Shown one piece after another: positions 1-9,263 of a DNA stretch of 64,000 nt (positions are counted from its first letter, which is position 1; every line of letters begins with the position of its first letter). The notes below the pieces were generated by a model. The model was not told the origin of the DNA and did not search any database. It was given only the letters and a program-made list of their open reading frames with translations. The stretch is taken from positions 2,284,501-2,348,500 of the forward strand of contig NZ_CP053590.1 in the NCBI RefSeq assembly GCF_013365535.1. Direction: 5' to 3'. The position numbers and the translations under genes were made by a program. This stretch comes from Aquimarina sp. TRL1. Lineage in GTDB: Bacteria > Bacteroidota > Bacteroidia > Flavobacteriales > Flavobacteriaceae.

Positions 1-3000
1 GTACGGTAGGAGTCCTCCATAGCAGCAGATTTAATATACGTAGCATTCACCTGCATTACTGTGTTTCGGATGGTTACAACTTTTTCTAGTACAGCCAAAT
101 ATTCCTCGGTTTCCTGTTTGGTGTAATTCCCCTGTAATTCGATTCCCTCTCTATTTCCGGTTTCTATGATTTCTACGAAACGATACAAATCCTCAAAGTT
201 TTTATTACTTAGCTGATGTAATATCGGGTTGGAAGTCATCGCATTTTCTATTAAGCTAAGCTTAAACAAGGCGGCAGTATCTCCTATAATATCTCCCAGA
301 TTATAGATATCGGCTCTGTTTGCTAACATATCGGGAATCTGGAATTTCTCTCCACTTTCGGTATATGGGTTTCCAGCCATGATCACACAGAATTTTTTAC
401 TTCTGAGGTCATAAGTTTTTGGAACACCGTTATATACCCCTTCTATTTTCCGGGTTCCGTCAGCCAGGGATATGAATTTTTGTAAAAACTCAGGATTACA
501 GTGTTGAATATCGTCTAGATATAACATCACATTGTTCCCCATCTCGAAGGCGAGATTCAGTTTTTTTAATTCTTCTCTTGCGGCAGCATTAGTAGCGGCC
601 ATCGGATCTACAGAAGTTACCTCATGACCAATTGCAGGACCGTTTATTTTCATAAAGACGAGCCCTAAACGATTCGCCATATACTCCATTAAGGTTGTTT
701 TTCCATATCCAGGAGGAGAGATGAGAAGCAACATTCCCATTCTATCAGTACGTTTACTATCTCCAATACTTCCTAATTGCTTGGAGAGGTTATCTCCAAA
801 AAGAGGAAAATAAACCTGATCTATTAATTTGTTCCGAACAAAAGAAGAAAGAACTTTCGGCATAAACTCCGTTAGCTTTATATCTTCTTTTAACTGCTCC
901 GTTACCTCATGTTTTGCTTTTCGATATGCTTCATATGAAGGTACTTCGATAGTTGCAAATTGCTGAAGTTTATTGCTGAAATGGTGATAATCGAATATAA
1001 ATTGCCCTTCGATAACTGTCGGATGACTGCCTGTTAAGCCTTCGATTTTTTGTATAGGGCTTACATGAATGATATTGGTGTTTGATTCATGTAAGTATAA
1101 AAACAGGCATACGACCTCGTGTGCATATTGTTCTTTTTCTGGGGTTGTCGTTTTGATAAAAGACGAGACCCACTGAAGAGCAAGCTGAATCCGGTCTGTG
1201 GCATGGGTTTGTGCAATGTCTTCGGGAATAGGCTCATGTAACTTTTGATATAGCTTAGAATACATGTCCTTTTTTTTCAGGGTGGTACAGAAAGCTTCGT
1301 AAAGCTCATGAGCTGTTTGACTATAACAAAAGAAATCATTGTTTTTTAGTTCGTCAAAAATGTAAGAAGCAACCATCTCTGGTTCGAATATGGTCATTTC
1401 ATCTATAAGTGAAGTCAATAACAGGCTTTCTTTTATGTCCTTAGTTAGCGCATGAATTACTGTTTTATATGCTTCACTATCCGGAAATATACGCAGTACT
1501 TCTCCCGAGGATTTGATGCGGTGGTTCCAGTATGTTTGTGCCTCTTCTGCTAGGTTGTTCCAATAATACTGTGCAAAAGCCCTGATTGTAGCAGGATATC
1601 GTAATAAACCGAGATCATGATCTTTGGTAATCAGTACTTTTAATATTTTGGCAGCATCTAAATCGTGTACTCCCTTTACATAGCCTTCGGCATAATTTTT
1701 ACTGCTTTCTTCCCTTACCAGTCCTAATAAGCTTTCTTCTGACATGCTGAGTAACTGGTCCGCTGTACCGGTTTGTTGTTGCCTGTAGATTTTATATGCT
1801 AAATAACAGGCACGGTAGATACTATTGTTTTCAGAAATGAGTTCCTGATCCCAATATTTTTTAGAATTCAATAAGATTTCATTCTGTATCTCCTGATAGA
1901 AGTCGGTTCCTGTCAGATGGTATTGTAATTGCTGATCTTTATATACAATGGTAAGGTCCAGCGGCTGTTTGTTTACACCAAATTTATGTTTCCCTAGTTT
2001 GATTACATTCTCTCCATCTTCATAGAGGTCTTGTTTGTCTTTTAACTTACGGGTAGCATCTTCTTTAGAAACTTTTAGAGCTGTTTCAATAGTTTCTGCT
2101 TTTCCGACATCATCAAGCTCTTTTAGCTGATCGATAATATCTCTTAGTTTGGCGATCATTAAATCAGAGGCAAAGTACCCATTGATATCTGTAACGCTAC
2201 TAAAACTTAATGCCTTTTTGCTTACTCCTTTCAGGATTCGATTGGCAGCATTTTCTAAAGCAACGGCTTTTTTGTTTCTGGCTTCAATCAGGCTGTTTTT
2301 TCTAGCTTCAAAAGCATTATAGACTTCTTCTCGTTTTTCAATAATCTGAGTGATAAACTGATCAAAATCTGCAAATCGCCCTTCAAGATCTTCTAGTTGT
2401 ACAGAAACTTTATTCAGTAACTCATCCGTTTTTTCAGGCGTCTGTGCAATATCAAGATAATTGATAATACTCTGGTCTACCAGCTTTAATTGAGCAGCGA
2501 ATTCTGCACTGGCTTCTCTACTTCCAAGAGATTTTATTGCATTTTTAATTCCTGCTTTTAATTGGTTAATTGTCGCAAAAATTAATGAGATATTATCGAT
2601 GATTTTAGTAGAGTGAGCGGTATCTTCAATTTGTAAATTGGAGACGATATCAATAAGCATCTCTAAATCTGTGGCTATTTGATTGACGGCTTCTTCGAGT
2701 TTTTTTGCCTCAATAACCTTTTTGATAGTATCTAATTCGGCTTGTTTTTCTTCTACCCGTTGATGATAGGGAAGTAGTGCCTTATCATCTAATAAGAATT
2801 GTACACAGCGATGAGATATTTTTTCAGTTTGCTCTTCTATTGCGTTTTCCAGATCTGTAATAAAAGTTTTATCTACATATCGAATGTCATTAAGACTGAT
2901 TACTTCTCCTCTCAGGGTTCTGAGTTGTGCTAGTATCTGTACAAAATCATCAATAGATCTAAAAGAACTGCTCTTTATCTTATTGAATACCTGATCGGCT

Positions 3001-4544
3001 TTTTCCTGTGTTTCCTTGGTGCTTTGTTTGGCAGTTTTGCGTAGTTGCACTACCTTATCGAATTCATCAATGGCTGCATTAGAGGCATTTTTGATTTCTT
3101 CTAAAGGAATATCCAGTCTACAGGTTTCTTCTTCGCGAATCCAATAATAGCTATCGATAATGTCCAGAGATGCCTGAGATACATCATTGTATAGACCATC
3201 ATAATTATCTTCTTTGTTAAGCAAGGTGATTAGAGCATTACACTCTGCCATTGCTTTGACAATATCTTTATTACCGATTTTGTATAAAAGAGTGTCAGTA
3301 TGTTCTGATGGAATGGCATCTCCTTGGATAAATGGAGTCTGCCATATTTGAATTACATGATGCTTGGTTTGCTCATCTTCTGTTTTGAAATAGCAGAGTT
3401 CTCCATGTTCTAACAGTGTAAATCCAGTACATACAATAGGAGTTTTGACTTCCTGTTCTATGACATTGTATGACATTAGTACATAATGCCCGTTTTCTTC
3501 TTCATAGAAAATATACAGAAAATCTTCTCCGTTAGGGGAACTTAGCTTTTTTTGAAATTTTAATTCAGAGATAGAAAGTCCGAATAATTTAAAAGCTCCT
3601 GATTGGAGATAATATCCATTAGGGAAAATGATTCCCTGATCATCAGGAAGGAGAATACAGGATTCCCCAATGCTTTCGATTTTCTTAACCTCTTGTATTT
3701 TGTGATTGTATACGAAATATCGAGGAGCTTCCTGAAAAGGTTTTATTTCCAGAGCGATGAGGTTTCCGAGGTCAGCGTATCTGAATTGCCCGTCGTCTAA
3801 TGTCTGATCTACATGTACTACAGGTTCATCCAGGATTCCTTTGCCGTCATCTGTATTATCTTCTATTTTTATGGTGAGATCCCCTCCGATCGTTTCTACA
3901 AAAACTTTGTCCATGATAGAAATATGGGAATGCGTTCCGTATCGGTGCATATCTCTGTTTACTTCTGTCCATTGAAAGTCATGTTGTGTAGGGAAGGTAT
4001 ACTCATGATCGCTTCGATTATCAATATAGGTTAAGGTTCCTTCATTGATCAGCCATTTAAATGTTTTAATGTCTGTTGTACTCTCACTTAATTGAAAGAC
4101 CATGTGTAGGTAATTGCCTATGATGGCAAATTTGGAAAAAATGGTATTTCTATAATATTTGTAAAGATTGGTAAAATCATTAATGAAGAGTTCATCTTCA
4201 ATGCAGGTCAGGGGTTGGGCTACAAAGTGATCTTCCTCGTAAGTGTAGATGCTAAAAACATCTTGTAGTGTGATTTCAGTTCGTAGTCCAAAGTGTACGT
4301 TATAGCCGAATAAACAGTGATTTCCAATCGTAACAATATCTCTGGCGATACAGTTGTTTTCTGTATTGATTCTGTTATTGGCAATGAGTTTGGTTTCTAC
4401 GCTTCCGAAAACATCTTTTCTCGCTGTGTTGAGTTCTTGCAGACGTTTTTGTAGTTCCGTTTTTTGAGATTGCAATCGCTTTTGAATAATCTCATAGGTT
4501 CCCCCGTCTAATGATAGATGCGTATTGTCTTTATTTTCTTCCAT
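1..4544 (-). CDS. Large coiled-coil AAA+ ATPase, DUF3686 family (partial, C-terminus off the left edge)
   Basis: The frame is open on the minus strand from an ATG at 4544 to the window edge, giving 1514 codons without a stop. The N-terminal part (about residues 1-450) looks like a beta-rich region after a short helix. Residues about 450-950 are rich in E, K, Q and L and look like long coiled coils. A C-terminal AAA+ module has a Walker A motif PPGYGKTT (residues about 1277-1284) and a Walker B motif MLYLDDIQ (about 1340-1347). This order matches the DUF3686 family, usually labelled DNA repair ATPase; I know of no strong evidence for that label. The gene follows a YbjN-PspA-YqiJ-flotillin operon on the same strand, so I infer a role in membrane stress or remodelling rather than DNA repair. 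A hairpin and its own -7 box separate it from the flotillin gene. Confidence 0.85.
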   Translation of the reverse strand, partial: MEENKDNTHLSLDGGTYEIIQKRLQSQKTELQKRLQELNTARKDVFGSVETKLIANNRINTENNCIARDIVTIGNHCLFGYNVHFGLRTEITLQDVFSIYTYEEDHFVAQPLTCIEDELFINDFTNLYKYYRNTIFSKFAIIGNYLHMVFQLSESTTDIKTFKWLINEGTLTYIDNRSDHEYTFPTQHDFQWTEVNRDMHRYGTHSHISIMDKVFVETIGGDLTIKIEDNTDDGKGILDEPVVHVDQTLDDGQFRYADLGNLIALEIKPFQEAPRYFVYNHKIQEVKKIESIGESCILLPDDQGIIFPNGYYLQSGAFKLFGLSISELKFQKKLSSPNGEDFLYIFYEEENGHYVLMSYNVIEQEVKTPIVCTGFTLLEHGELCYFKTEDEQTKHHVIQIWQTPFIQGDAIPSEHTDTLLYKIGNKDIVKAMAECNALITLLNKEDNYDGLYNDVSQASLDIIDSYYWIREEETCRLDIPLEEIKNASNAAIDEFDKVVQLRKTAKQSTKETQEKADQVFNKIKSSSFRSIDDFVQILAQLRTLRGEVISLNDIRYVDKTFITDLENAIEEQTEKISHRCVQFLLDDKALLPYHQRVEEKQAELDTIKKVIEAKKLEEAVNQIATDLEMLIDIVSNLQIEDTAHSTKIIDNISLIFATINQLKAGIKNAIKSLGSREASAEFAAQLKLVDQSIINYLDIAQTPEKTDELLNKVSVQLEDLEGRFADFDQFITQIIEKREEVYNAFEARKNSLIEARNKKAVALENAANRILKGVSKKALSFSSVTDINGYFASDLMIAKLRDIIDQLKELDDVGKAETIETALKVSKEDATRKLKDKQDLYEDGENVIKLGKHKFGVNKQPLDLTIVYKDQQLQYHLTGTDFYQEIQNEILLNSKKYWDQELISENNSIYRACYLAYKIYRQQQTGTADQLLSMSEESLLGLVREESSKNYAEGYVKGVHDLDAAKILKVLITKDHDLGLLRYPATIRAFAQYYWNNLAEEAQTYWNHRIKSSGEVLRIFPDSEAYKTVIHALTKDIKESLLLTSLIDEMTIFEPEMVASYIFDELKNNDFFCYSQTAHELYEAFCTTLKKKDMYSKLYQKLHEPIPEDIAQTHATDRIQLALQWVSSFIKTTTPEKEQYAHEVVCLFLYLHESNTNIIHVSPIQKIEGLTGSHPTVIEGQFIFDYHHFSNKLQQFATIEVPSYEAYRKAKHEVTEQLKEDIKLTEFMPKVLSSFVRNKLIDQVYFPLFGDNLSKQLGSIGDSKRTDRMGMLLLISPPGYGKTTLMEYMANRLGLVFMKINGPAIGHEVTSVDPMAATNAAAREELKKLNLAFEMGNNVMLYLDDIQHCNPEFLQKFISLADGTRKIEGVYNGVPKTYDLRSKKFCVIMAGNPYTESGEKFQIPDMLANRADIYNLGDIIGDTAALFKLSLIENAMTSNPILHQLSNKNFEDLYRFVEIIETGNREGIELQGNYTKQETEEYLAVLEKVVTIRNTVMQVNATYIKSAAMEDSYR

Positions 4545-4569
4545 AATAGCAATTGCCGCTAGATGTTAT

Positions 4570-4577
4570 CAAAATTA
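4570..4577 (-). promoter_or_regulatory. -7 box for the DUF3686 ATPase gene
   Basis: On the minus strand this reads TAATTTTG, matching the Bacteroidota -7 consensus TAnnTTTG, about 26 bases before the ATG at 4544. No TTG -33 element is visible at the usual distance. It suggests the ATPase has its own transcript. Confidence 0.45.
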
Positions 4578-4899
4578 GTATAGAAGTGATGTTTGTCTTA
4601 TCGGATGGTAATCGTTATAAGCGGGGTGTCACTTCTGGTTAGCTTATATGTTTGATCATATATTTAGTAAACTCCTCATTATATACGAATGATGTGTATA
4701 TAAAAACAAGATGGAAACATGGATATATGCTTGTCTACCTGTTGTTTTTTGAGTACTTGTGTAGTGTACCCGCTTTTATCATACCAAGGACTTCTTTTTT
4801 AATATTGCTGTTTTGACTTTCCCCGTACCCCATCATCGGGAAAAGTTGTTGAAATCTGGATATCAGAAGTTAAAAAACATTGGTAAAGTTCACATAGGA
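4578..4899. other. Intergenic region between the flotillin and ATPase genes
   Basis: About 320 bases without a convincing gene. The only open frame here (4799-5032, minus) overlaps the flotillin 3' end and has no family likeness. Nothing else recognisable was seen. Confidence 0.5.
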
Positions 4900-4943
4900 T
4901 TCTCTGGATGTATCCTTGTTTTTGTAGGGATACATCCAGAGAA
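4900..4943 (-). terminator. Hairpin downstream of the flotillin gene
   Basis: A perfect 16-bp stem (4900-4915 with 4928-4943) and a 12-base loop begin 6 bases after the flotillin stop. No clear T tract follows on the minus strand, so it could be a weak terminator or an mRNA-stabilising structure. Confidence 0.6.
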
Positions 4944-4949
4944 GTTCTG

Positions 4950-7085
4950 TTATCTAAGCTTTTTATCTGATAACCCCATTCCTTTGGCAAGATTAAGCAG
5001 GTTGCTGAACAAGTCATTTTCTGACGGGTCATTTGATTTCTGCTTTAACGTTGTCAGTAGGTTAGCAATTGTCAGGTTCTTAATATCTTCTGTAGAGATA
5101 TTGTATTTCGTAGCAAACTCTTTGACTTTGTCTAATAAGTTTCCTTTGATGTCATCGCTTCCCAGGATCGCATCTTTTACATCCTGAATGTTGTCTGAGT
5201 GTTGAACCAGTCTGTCGAATCCTTTGGCTTTGGTCACTTGTCCTATAATCTGATCAAAGAACATTGTCTCTCCTCCAACAATATCAATATTTGCTGCTTT
5301 AAGTGCTTCTGCGATTACGTGTGCTTGTGCATCGGCGATTTCTTTCTGGATATTGATTTGAGCAAGGTCTACTTTTAATTCTTTTTCTAATTTTAGTTTG
5401 AACTCTTCGTGCTCTTTCCCAACTCCGTCTAGTTTCTTCATCGCTTCGGCTTTTTGTTCGATTCCGGCAGCTTCTGCTAATGCGATTTCTTTATCTCCTT
5501 CTGCTTGTGCTAGTGCAATTTCTTTGTTTCCGGTCGCTTCTGCTAGTGCTTTTTCTCTGATTATTTCTGCTTCTGCGATTCCTTGAGATTTAAGTGCTTC
5601 TGCTTTGGCTTCTATTCCAGCCGCTTCTGCTTTGGCAGTTTTTTCGATAATGCTAGCTTCTACAATTCCTTGTCTTTCGTTAGCATCAGCCTTGGCATGC
5701 ATCACTTGTGCTTCAGACATTCCGATGGTTGCTTCTTCTTTTGCTTGTGCTTCTGCTAATGTTTTTCTAGCTTCTGCTTCTTTCTCACTAGCTTCTTTCT
5801 GTGCCTGTGCTTCAATATTAATTTCTTCAGCTTTTTGTTTTGCTGCTTCTTTTTGAGCCTCGGCCTCTTTGATTGTTTTAATCAGTGCTTCTTCTGCTTC
5901 TGCCTGAGCAATCGTAATTTTTACCTGCTTTTCTCGATCAGCTCCCTTGAATGCCTGAATATCTTTCATATTCTCTTGTTCTTCAACTACTCCTTTTTCA
6001 AGCATTACTCGGTCTCTGATTACATCCTGAATGTTTTTCTTTTCTACCTCGACAACTTTTTCTTTTTCGATCTGTGCCAGTGTCACAATACGCTCTCTTT
6101 CGGTAGCTTCTAACATTCTGTCTTTTTCTACTCGTTCTGATTCAACGGCATTGGTACGTTGCTTGTTTTTCTCAGCGACAATTACCTGACGTTGTTTATT
6201 TTCTTCTGCAACCTGAACTTTTTCTTCGGTTGAGATTCGGGCAGTCTCAGATTTTAGACGCTCTTCTTCAGCGACTTTTAACATTTCAGCTTCTTCTCTT
6301 GCCTTGATGTTCGCAATTTCTCTTTTTTGCTGTTCTTCTTTTTCTGCTAACTGCTTGTCTAATTCCAGGATAGCTTCTCTGGCTTCTACATCTTGTTTGC
6401 GGATTACTTTTTCTTCATCTCTTTTGATGAGATTGGCTTTGATGTTTTGAGTAGCGGTTAGCTCTGTAATTTTCTTGATCCCTTCTGCATCGAGAATATT
6501 ATCGGATTTAAGGAAACTAACTGGGGTTTGTTCTAAGTAATCAATAGCACAATCTTCTAGTGTATATCCGTTGAGGTCAGTTCCGATGATATCTACAATT
6601 TCATCTCTGAATTCACGTCTTGCTTCATATAATTCTGTAAACTGGAATTTTTTTCCAACTGTTTTTAATGCTTCAGAGAATTTTGCTTCGAATAAGTCTT
6701 CTAGGGTAGAGATGTGAGAAGCTCTTTCACAACCTATGGTTTGTGCTACTTTTTTAATAAACTCCACATCGTTGTTGACTCTGACGAAAAAAGCTACTTT
6801 GATGTCAGCTCTCATATTGTCTTTACATACCAATCCGTCATTTCCTAATCGTTCTATCTGGATTTTCTTAACAGAGATATCCATAATCTCTACTTTGTGA
6901 AATACAGGGACTACGTATAGTCCTCTGTCTGTGGCTACTTTGGTTCCCTTAAACCCGGTACGAACAAGTGCCTGCCCTTGTGGCACTTTTTTGTAAAACA
7001 TTGCGATGATGGCAAAGTATACAATAATCAGAAATAGAATGAGCCCTAATCCAATTACAATGAATGGTAATATTTGTTCTAACAT
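4950..7085 (-). CDS. Flotillin / SPFH-domain membrane protein (YqiK/FloT type)
   Basis: 711 residues. Residues about 5-31 form an N-terminal membrane segment, followed by an SPFH/band-7 domain (about 40-220) beginning VPQGQALVRTG. Residues about 220-590 are a long coiled coil with the repeated E-A-x-A pattern typical of flotillins. The tail (about 600-711) resembles the flotillin C-terminal domain. Flotillins form oligomeric membrane scaffolds. In E. coli (yqiJ-yqiK) and B. subtilis (yuaF-floT) they are encoded beside an NfeD/YqiJ-type OB-fold protein, as here, where that gene lies 16 bases upstream. The gene is the last of a four-gene operon with PspA and a YbjN-like protein. Confidence 0.92.
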   Translation of the reverse strand: MLEQILPFIVIGLGLILFLIIVYFAIIAMFYKKVPQGQALVRTGFKGTKVATDRGLYVVPVFHKVEIMDISVKKIQIERLGNDGLVCKDNMRADIKVAFFVRVNNDVEFIKKVAQTIGCERASHISTLEDLFEAKFSEALKTVGKKFQFTELYEARREFRDEIVDIIGTDLNGYTLEDCAIDYLEQTPVSFLKSDNILDAEGIKKITELTATQNIKANLIKRDEEKVIRKQDVEAREAILELDKQLAEKEEQQKREIANIKAREEAEMLKVAEEERLKSETARISTEEKVQVAEENKQRQVIVAEKNKQRTNAVESERVEKDRMLEATERERIVTLAQIEKEKVVEVEKKNIQDVIRDRVMLEKGVVEEQENMKDIQAFKGADREKQVKITIAQAEAEEALIKTIKEAEAQKEAAKQKAEEINIEAQAQKEASEKEAEARKTLAEAQAKEEATIGMSEAQVMHAKADANERQGIVEASIIEKTAKAEAAGIEAKAEALKSQGIAEAEIIREKALAEATGNKEIALAQAEGDKEIALAEAAGIEQKAEAMKKLDGVGKEHEEFKLKLEKELKVDLAQINIQKEIADAQAHVIAEALKAANIDIVGGETMFFDQIIGQVTKAKGFDRLVQHSDNIQDVKDAILGSDDIKGNLLDKVKEFATKYNISTEDIKNLTIANLLTTLKQKSNDPSENDLFSNLLNLAKGMGLSDKKLR

Positions 7086-7101
7086 TTTTTGGTTTATTTA
7101 T

Positions 7102-7824
7102 TTAGTCATTATATGATTGTACGAAATAGTGATTGTGATCTTCTGATTGTTTGATAATCAGTATTTTTTCCTTATAGTTTATTTGCTCCCCATGAAGTGA
7201 TTTTATATATATTGTTATTGGATTTTTGTCAATTACAATTTCTGCGGTACCTAATTTACTTTCAGCAATAGTAGATTGTGATATTCCAGTTCTTCCTATT
7301 AGATCATAGGCTTCATCTCCATCCTGATTCAGGTTTTTAAAGAAACTCTTAAATGGAGTGGTAAAGAATTTTGTTAGCAGTAATGAGGGAACAATTCCTG
7401 CTAAGAAAATCACGTATCCCATACTGTGATCATAGGTATGCGTTATTGTTGTTGTTATTGTCGTACATAACCACCAGATAAATATCCAAGCAGAAAATGT
7501 AAACATGAAGGGAAGTCCGACAAAATTAAAATAAATTAATAATATTTGCCACCATTTTAGAGGTTTTCTCTTTTTGCCAATAACATCTTCTTTATTGATT
7601 TCTGTATTGGCAATATCTTCAAAATCCAGGTTTCCCCCTTCTATACTTGTGTCTGTATCGATTTCGAAATCCGTATCGATATCTGCGTCTATATCTACGT
7701 CGACATCCAGGTCAAAATCAATTCCAGAAATCATGGTAAATATCCAGTATATAACGAGAAGGAGCATTAACAGCGTTAATACCAGGTTTACAGGTGAAAA
7801 TATGATGTTGAGAAAATTGTCCAA
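7102..7824 (-). CDS. YqiJ/NfeD-like membrane protein with C-terminal OB fold
   Basis: 240 residues. Membrane segments are visible at about 12-33, 95-118 and 136-156. Residues about 165-240 resemble the OB-fold domain of YqiJ/NfeD proteins (DLIGRTGISQST and following strands). Between the first and second membrane segments, residues 36-58 have an aspartate at almost every second position. In other bacteria proteins of this type are partners of flotillins and help localise them. Here the flotillin gene follows after 16 bases and pspA precedes by 12. The family assignment rests on topology plus context, and the Asp tract is not a general family feature I know of. Confidence 0.75.
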   Translation of the reverse strand: MDNFLNIIFSPVNLVLTLLMLLLVIYWIFTMISGIDFDLDVDVDIDADIDTDFEIDTDTSIEGGNLDFEDIANTEINKEDVIGKKRKPLKWWQILLIYFNFVGLPFMFTFSAWIFIWWLCTTITTTITHTYDHSMGYVIFLAGIVPSLLLTKFFTTPFKSFFKNLNQDGDEAYDLIGRTGISQSTIAESKLGTAEIVIDKNPITIYIKSLHGEQINYKEKILIIKQSEDHNHYFVQSYND

Positions 7825-7836
7825 AGGTGTTCGTGT

Positions 7837-8550
7837 TTACTGGTTGTCTTTATTGAATCCTAATTGTTCTTTAAGTTTGGCTAAGTCATCTTCTGCATTG
7901 GCTTCGGTAAGGTCAATCGCTTTATCAATTTCTTCATCAATAGACTTTGATGTATTAGCAATATCTCCATATGCCTCTGCAAGTGCCTCTTCCTGTATTA
8001 CTTTTTCTTTCATACGTTCTAACATACTAACAGTACTTGAGCTGTCAATTTCAGCCATTTGCTTGTTTAGGTTCTTGGTTGCTTTAGAGACCTTTACTCT
8101 GGCTTTTAATGTTTTTAGCTCGTTTTCGTATTTGCTGATAGTTTGTTTGATTTCCTGTACATTTTTTTCGAGTTGTGCTACAGACTTATCAAATTTTTCG
8201 GACTCTTCTTTAGTTCGAGATGCATGCTTACTTGATTCTTCTTTTTTGATCAAAGCTTCTTTAGCCAGCCGGTCTGCTTCTGTAGCTGCGATATCTCCGC
8301 TTTGTGCTTTTTTTAGAATTAACATGGCTTTTTGCTGATAATCTTGTGCCTTTACCAGGAATTCTTCGGTTTCATTTTTAGAACGAATAGCCAGGGCTTT
8401 TACCTGTGCCAACGCTTCCAGGCTTTTTTCCAGATCAGATTTCATATCTCTGATCCCTTGTTCGGTCATTTTTATAGGGTCTTCCATTTTATCAATTGCG
8501 GAATGCGCTTCTGCCTCCCCAATTTTGAATAATCGTTTGAAAAAGTTCAT
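7837..8550 (-). CDS. pspA: PspA/IM30 family envelope-stress protein
   Basis: 237 residues, the usual PspA/Vipp1 length. It begins with a short amphipathic helix MNFFKRLFKIGEAEAHSAID, as in PspA proteins, and is almost wholly alpha-helical coiled coil afterwards, with the characteristic MEDPIKMTEQGIRDM segment. PspA/Vipp1 proteins are bacterial ESCRT-III relatives that bind, coat and repair the inner membrane. The gene starts 3 bases after the stop of the YbjN-like gene and is followed after 12 bases by the YqiJ-like gene, so it is clearly co-transcribed. No PspB, PspC or PspF partner is seen, so control must differ from the E. coli psp system. Confidence 0.93.
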   Translation of the reverse strand: MNFFKRLFKIGEAEAHSAIDKMEDPIKMTEQGIRDMKSDLEKSLEALAQVKALAIRSKNETEEFLVKAQDYQQKAMLILKKAQSGDIAATEADRLAKEALIKKEESSKHASRTKEESEKFDKSVAQLEKNVQEIKQTISKYENELKTLKARVKVSKATKNLNKQMAEIDSSSTVSMLERMKEKVIQEEALAEAYGDIANTSKSIDEEIDKAIDLTEANAEDDLAKLKEQLGFNKDNQ

Positions 8551-8553
8551 AGC

Positions 8554-8949
8554 TTAATATTTTGAAAAATTGATAATTTGCTCAGAGTATTCTCCTAAAA
8601 GAAGACTAAGTGAATTTAAGGAACCTTCCAGTTCATTAAGGTCTAAGTTTTCTACTTGTAGAGTGTCTCTGAAAATAACACGCTCTCCAGTTTGGTCTAA
8701 TACGAATGCCCCATGGACAATGTCTCGATTCTTTTGTAAGAGGCTTTTGTATACCTGTTCATTTTTGTTTTTAATATCAAAAACATGCTGCTCTATAATT
8801 AATATGGGAGTGGCAATCCCTAGGATAAGGTTACTAATACCTTCACTTTCTTTACTAATCATAATGATCCCGTCCCCTTGGTTCTCATGCGTGATGTTGT
8901 AGTTGAGTTCTAGTATATAATCCTTTACCTGTTGAAAGTGATTCTGCAT
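8554..8949 (-). CDS. Small YbjN / Tir-chaperone-like protein
   Basis: 131 residues, soluble, no signal peptide. The pattern (an N-terminal helix, a beta hairpin around GDGIIMISKESEG, more strands, then a helix LNELEGSLNSLSLLLGEYSE) resembles YbjN or type III secretion chaperone-like folds. Relatives are often auto-annotated as molecular chaperone Tir. It is the first gene of the operon with pspA, 3 bases upstream of it. I infer it binds a partner in this module; there is no visible catalytic motif. The fold assignment is by eye. Confidence 0.65.
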   Translation of the reverse strand: MQNHFQQVKDYILELNYNITHENQGDGIIMISKESEGISNLILGIATPILIIEQHVFDIKNKNEQVYKSLLQKNRDIVHGAFVLDQTGERVIFRDTLQVENLDLNELEGSLNSLSLLLGEYSEQIINFSKY

Positions 8950-9263
8950 AAATTTATGTTTGATTGATTATTTGTAGAATGTTTAGTATGTGTATCAATA
9001 TTACAAAAAGTTACATAAATGTTCTGCGAGATCCATAGCCTTGTGTGCTAAAAGACATAATATGACAATCATTGGTTTTATTGTTTTTAATTAGTGATTT
9101 TGTTTTCATGCTAAAAATTTTAGTAACGTAGTAGCTTTTCCCCCGAAAAGAAATACAATAAGAAAGTATTTCTACTAAAATTAGCATTATTGAATTATAT
9201 TAGCTAATATTGTTAGTGTAAAAGTACAATATTTTTTTGTATTTGCAAATAAAATTAGCAAAA
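8950..9263. other. Divergent intergenic region between the psp-type operon and the HTH regulator
   Basis: An AT-rich 314-base region that must hold two divergent promoters. No perfect TAnnTTTG box was found on either strand; the nearest is TGTATTTG at 9238-9245 (plus, one mismatch). It contains several TTAGC words and the palindrome at 9197-9210. Confidence 0.6.
9197..9210. promoter_or_regulatory. 14-bp perfect palindrome, candidate operator
   Basis: ATATTAGCTAATAT lies 54 bases before the HTH regulator start and 248 bases before the psp-type operon start. Its size and symmetry fit a dimeric regulator site, and autoregulation by the adjacent gene is an inference. Confidence 0.4.

Noticed and set aside
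4799..5032. 77-codon minus-strand ORF at the flotillin 3' end
   Set aside because: It overlaps the flotillin gene and the terminator hairpin and has no coding character.
5460..5860. Apparent DNA repeats in the flotillin gene
   Set aside because: They reflect the heptad-like E-A-x-A protein pattern and are not perfect DNA repeats.
5398..6113. Plus-strand ORFs rich in Ser, Ala and Phe opposite the flotillin gene
   Set aside because: They are shadows created by the repeated Glu-Ala codons of the coiled coil.
9237..9263. TTG start for the HTH regulator
   Set aside because: It lies inside the likely promoter; ATG at 9264 starts the conserved HTH domain directly.
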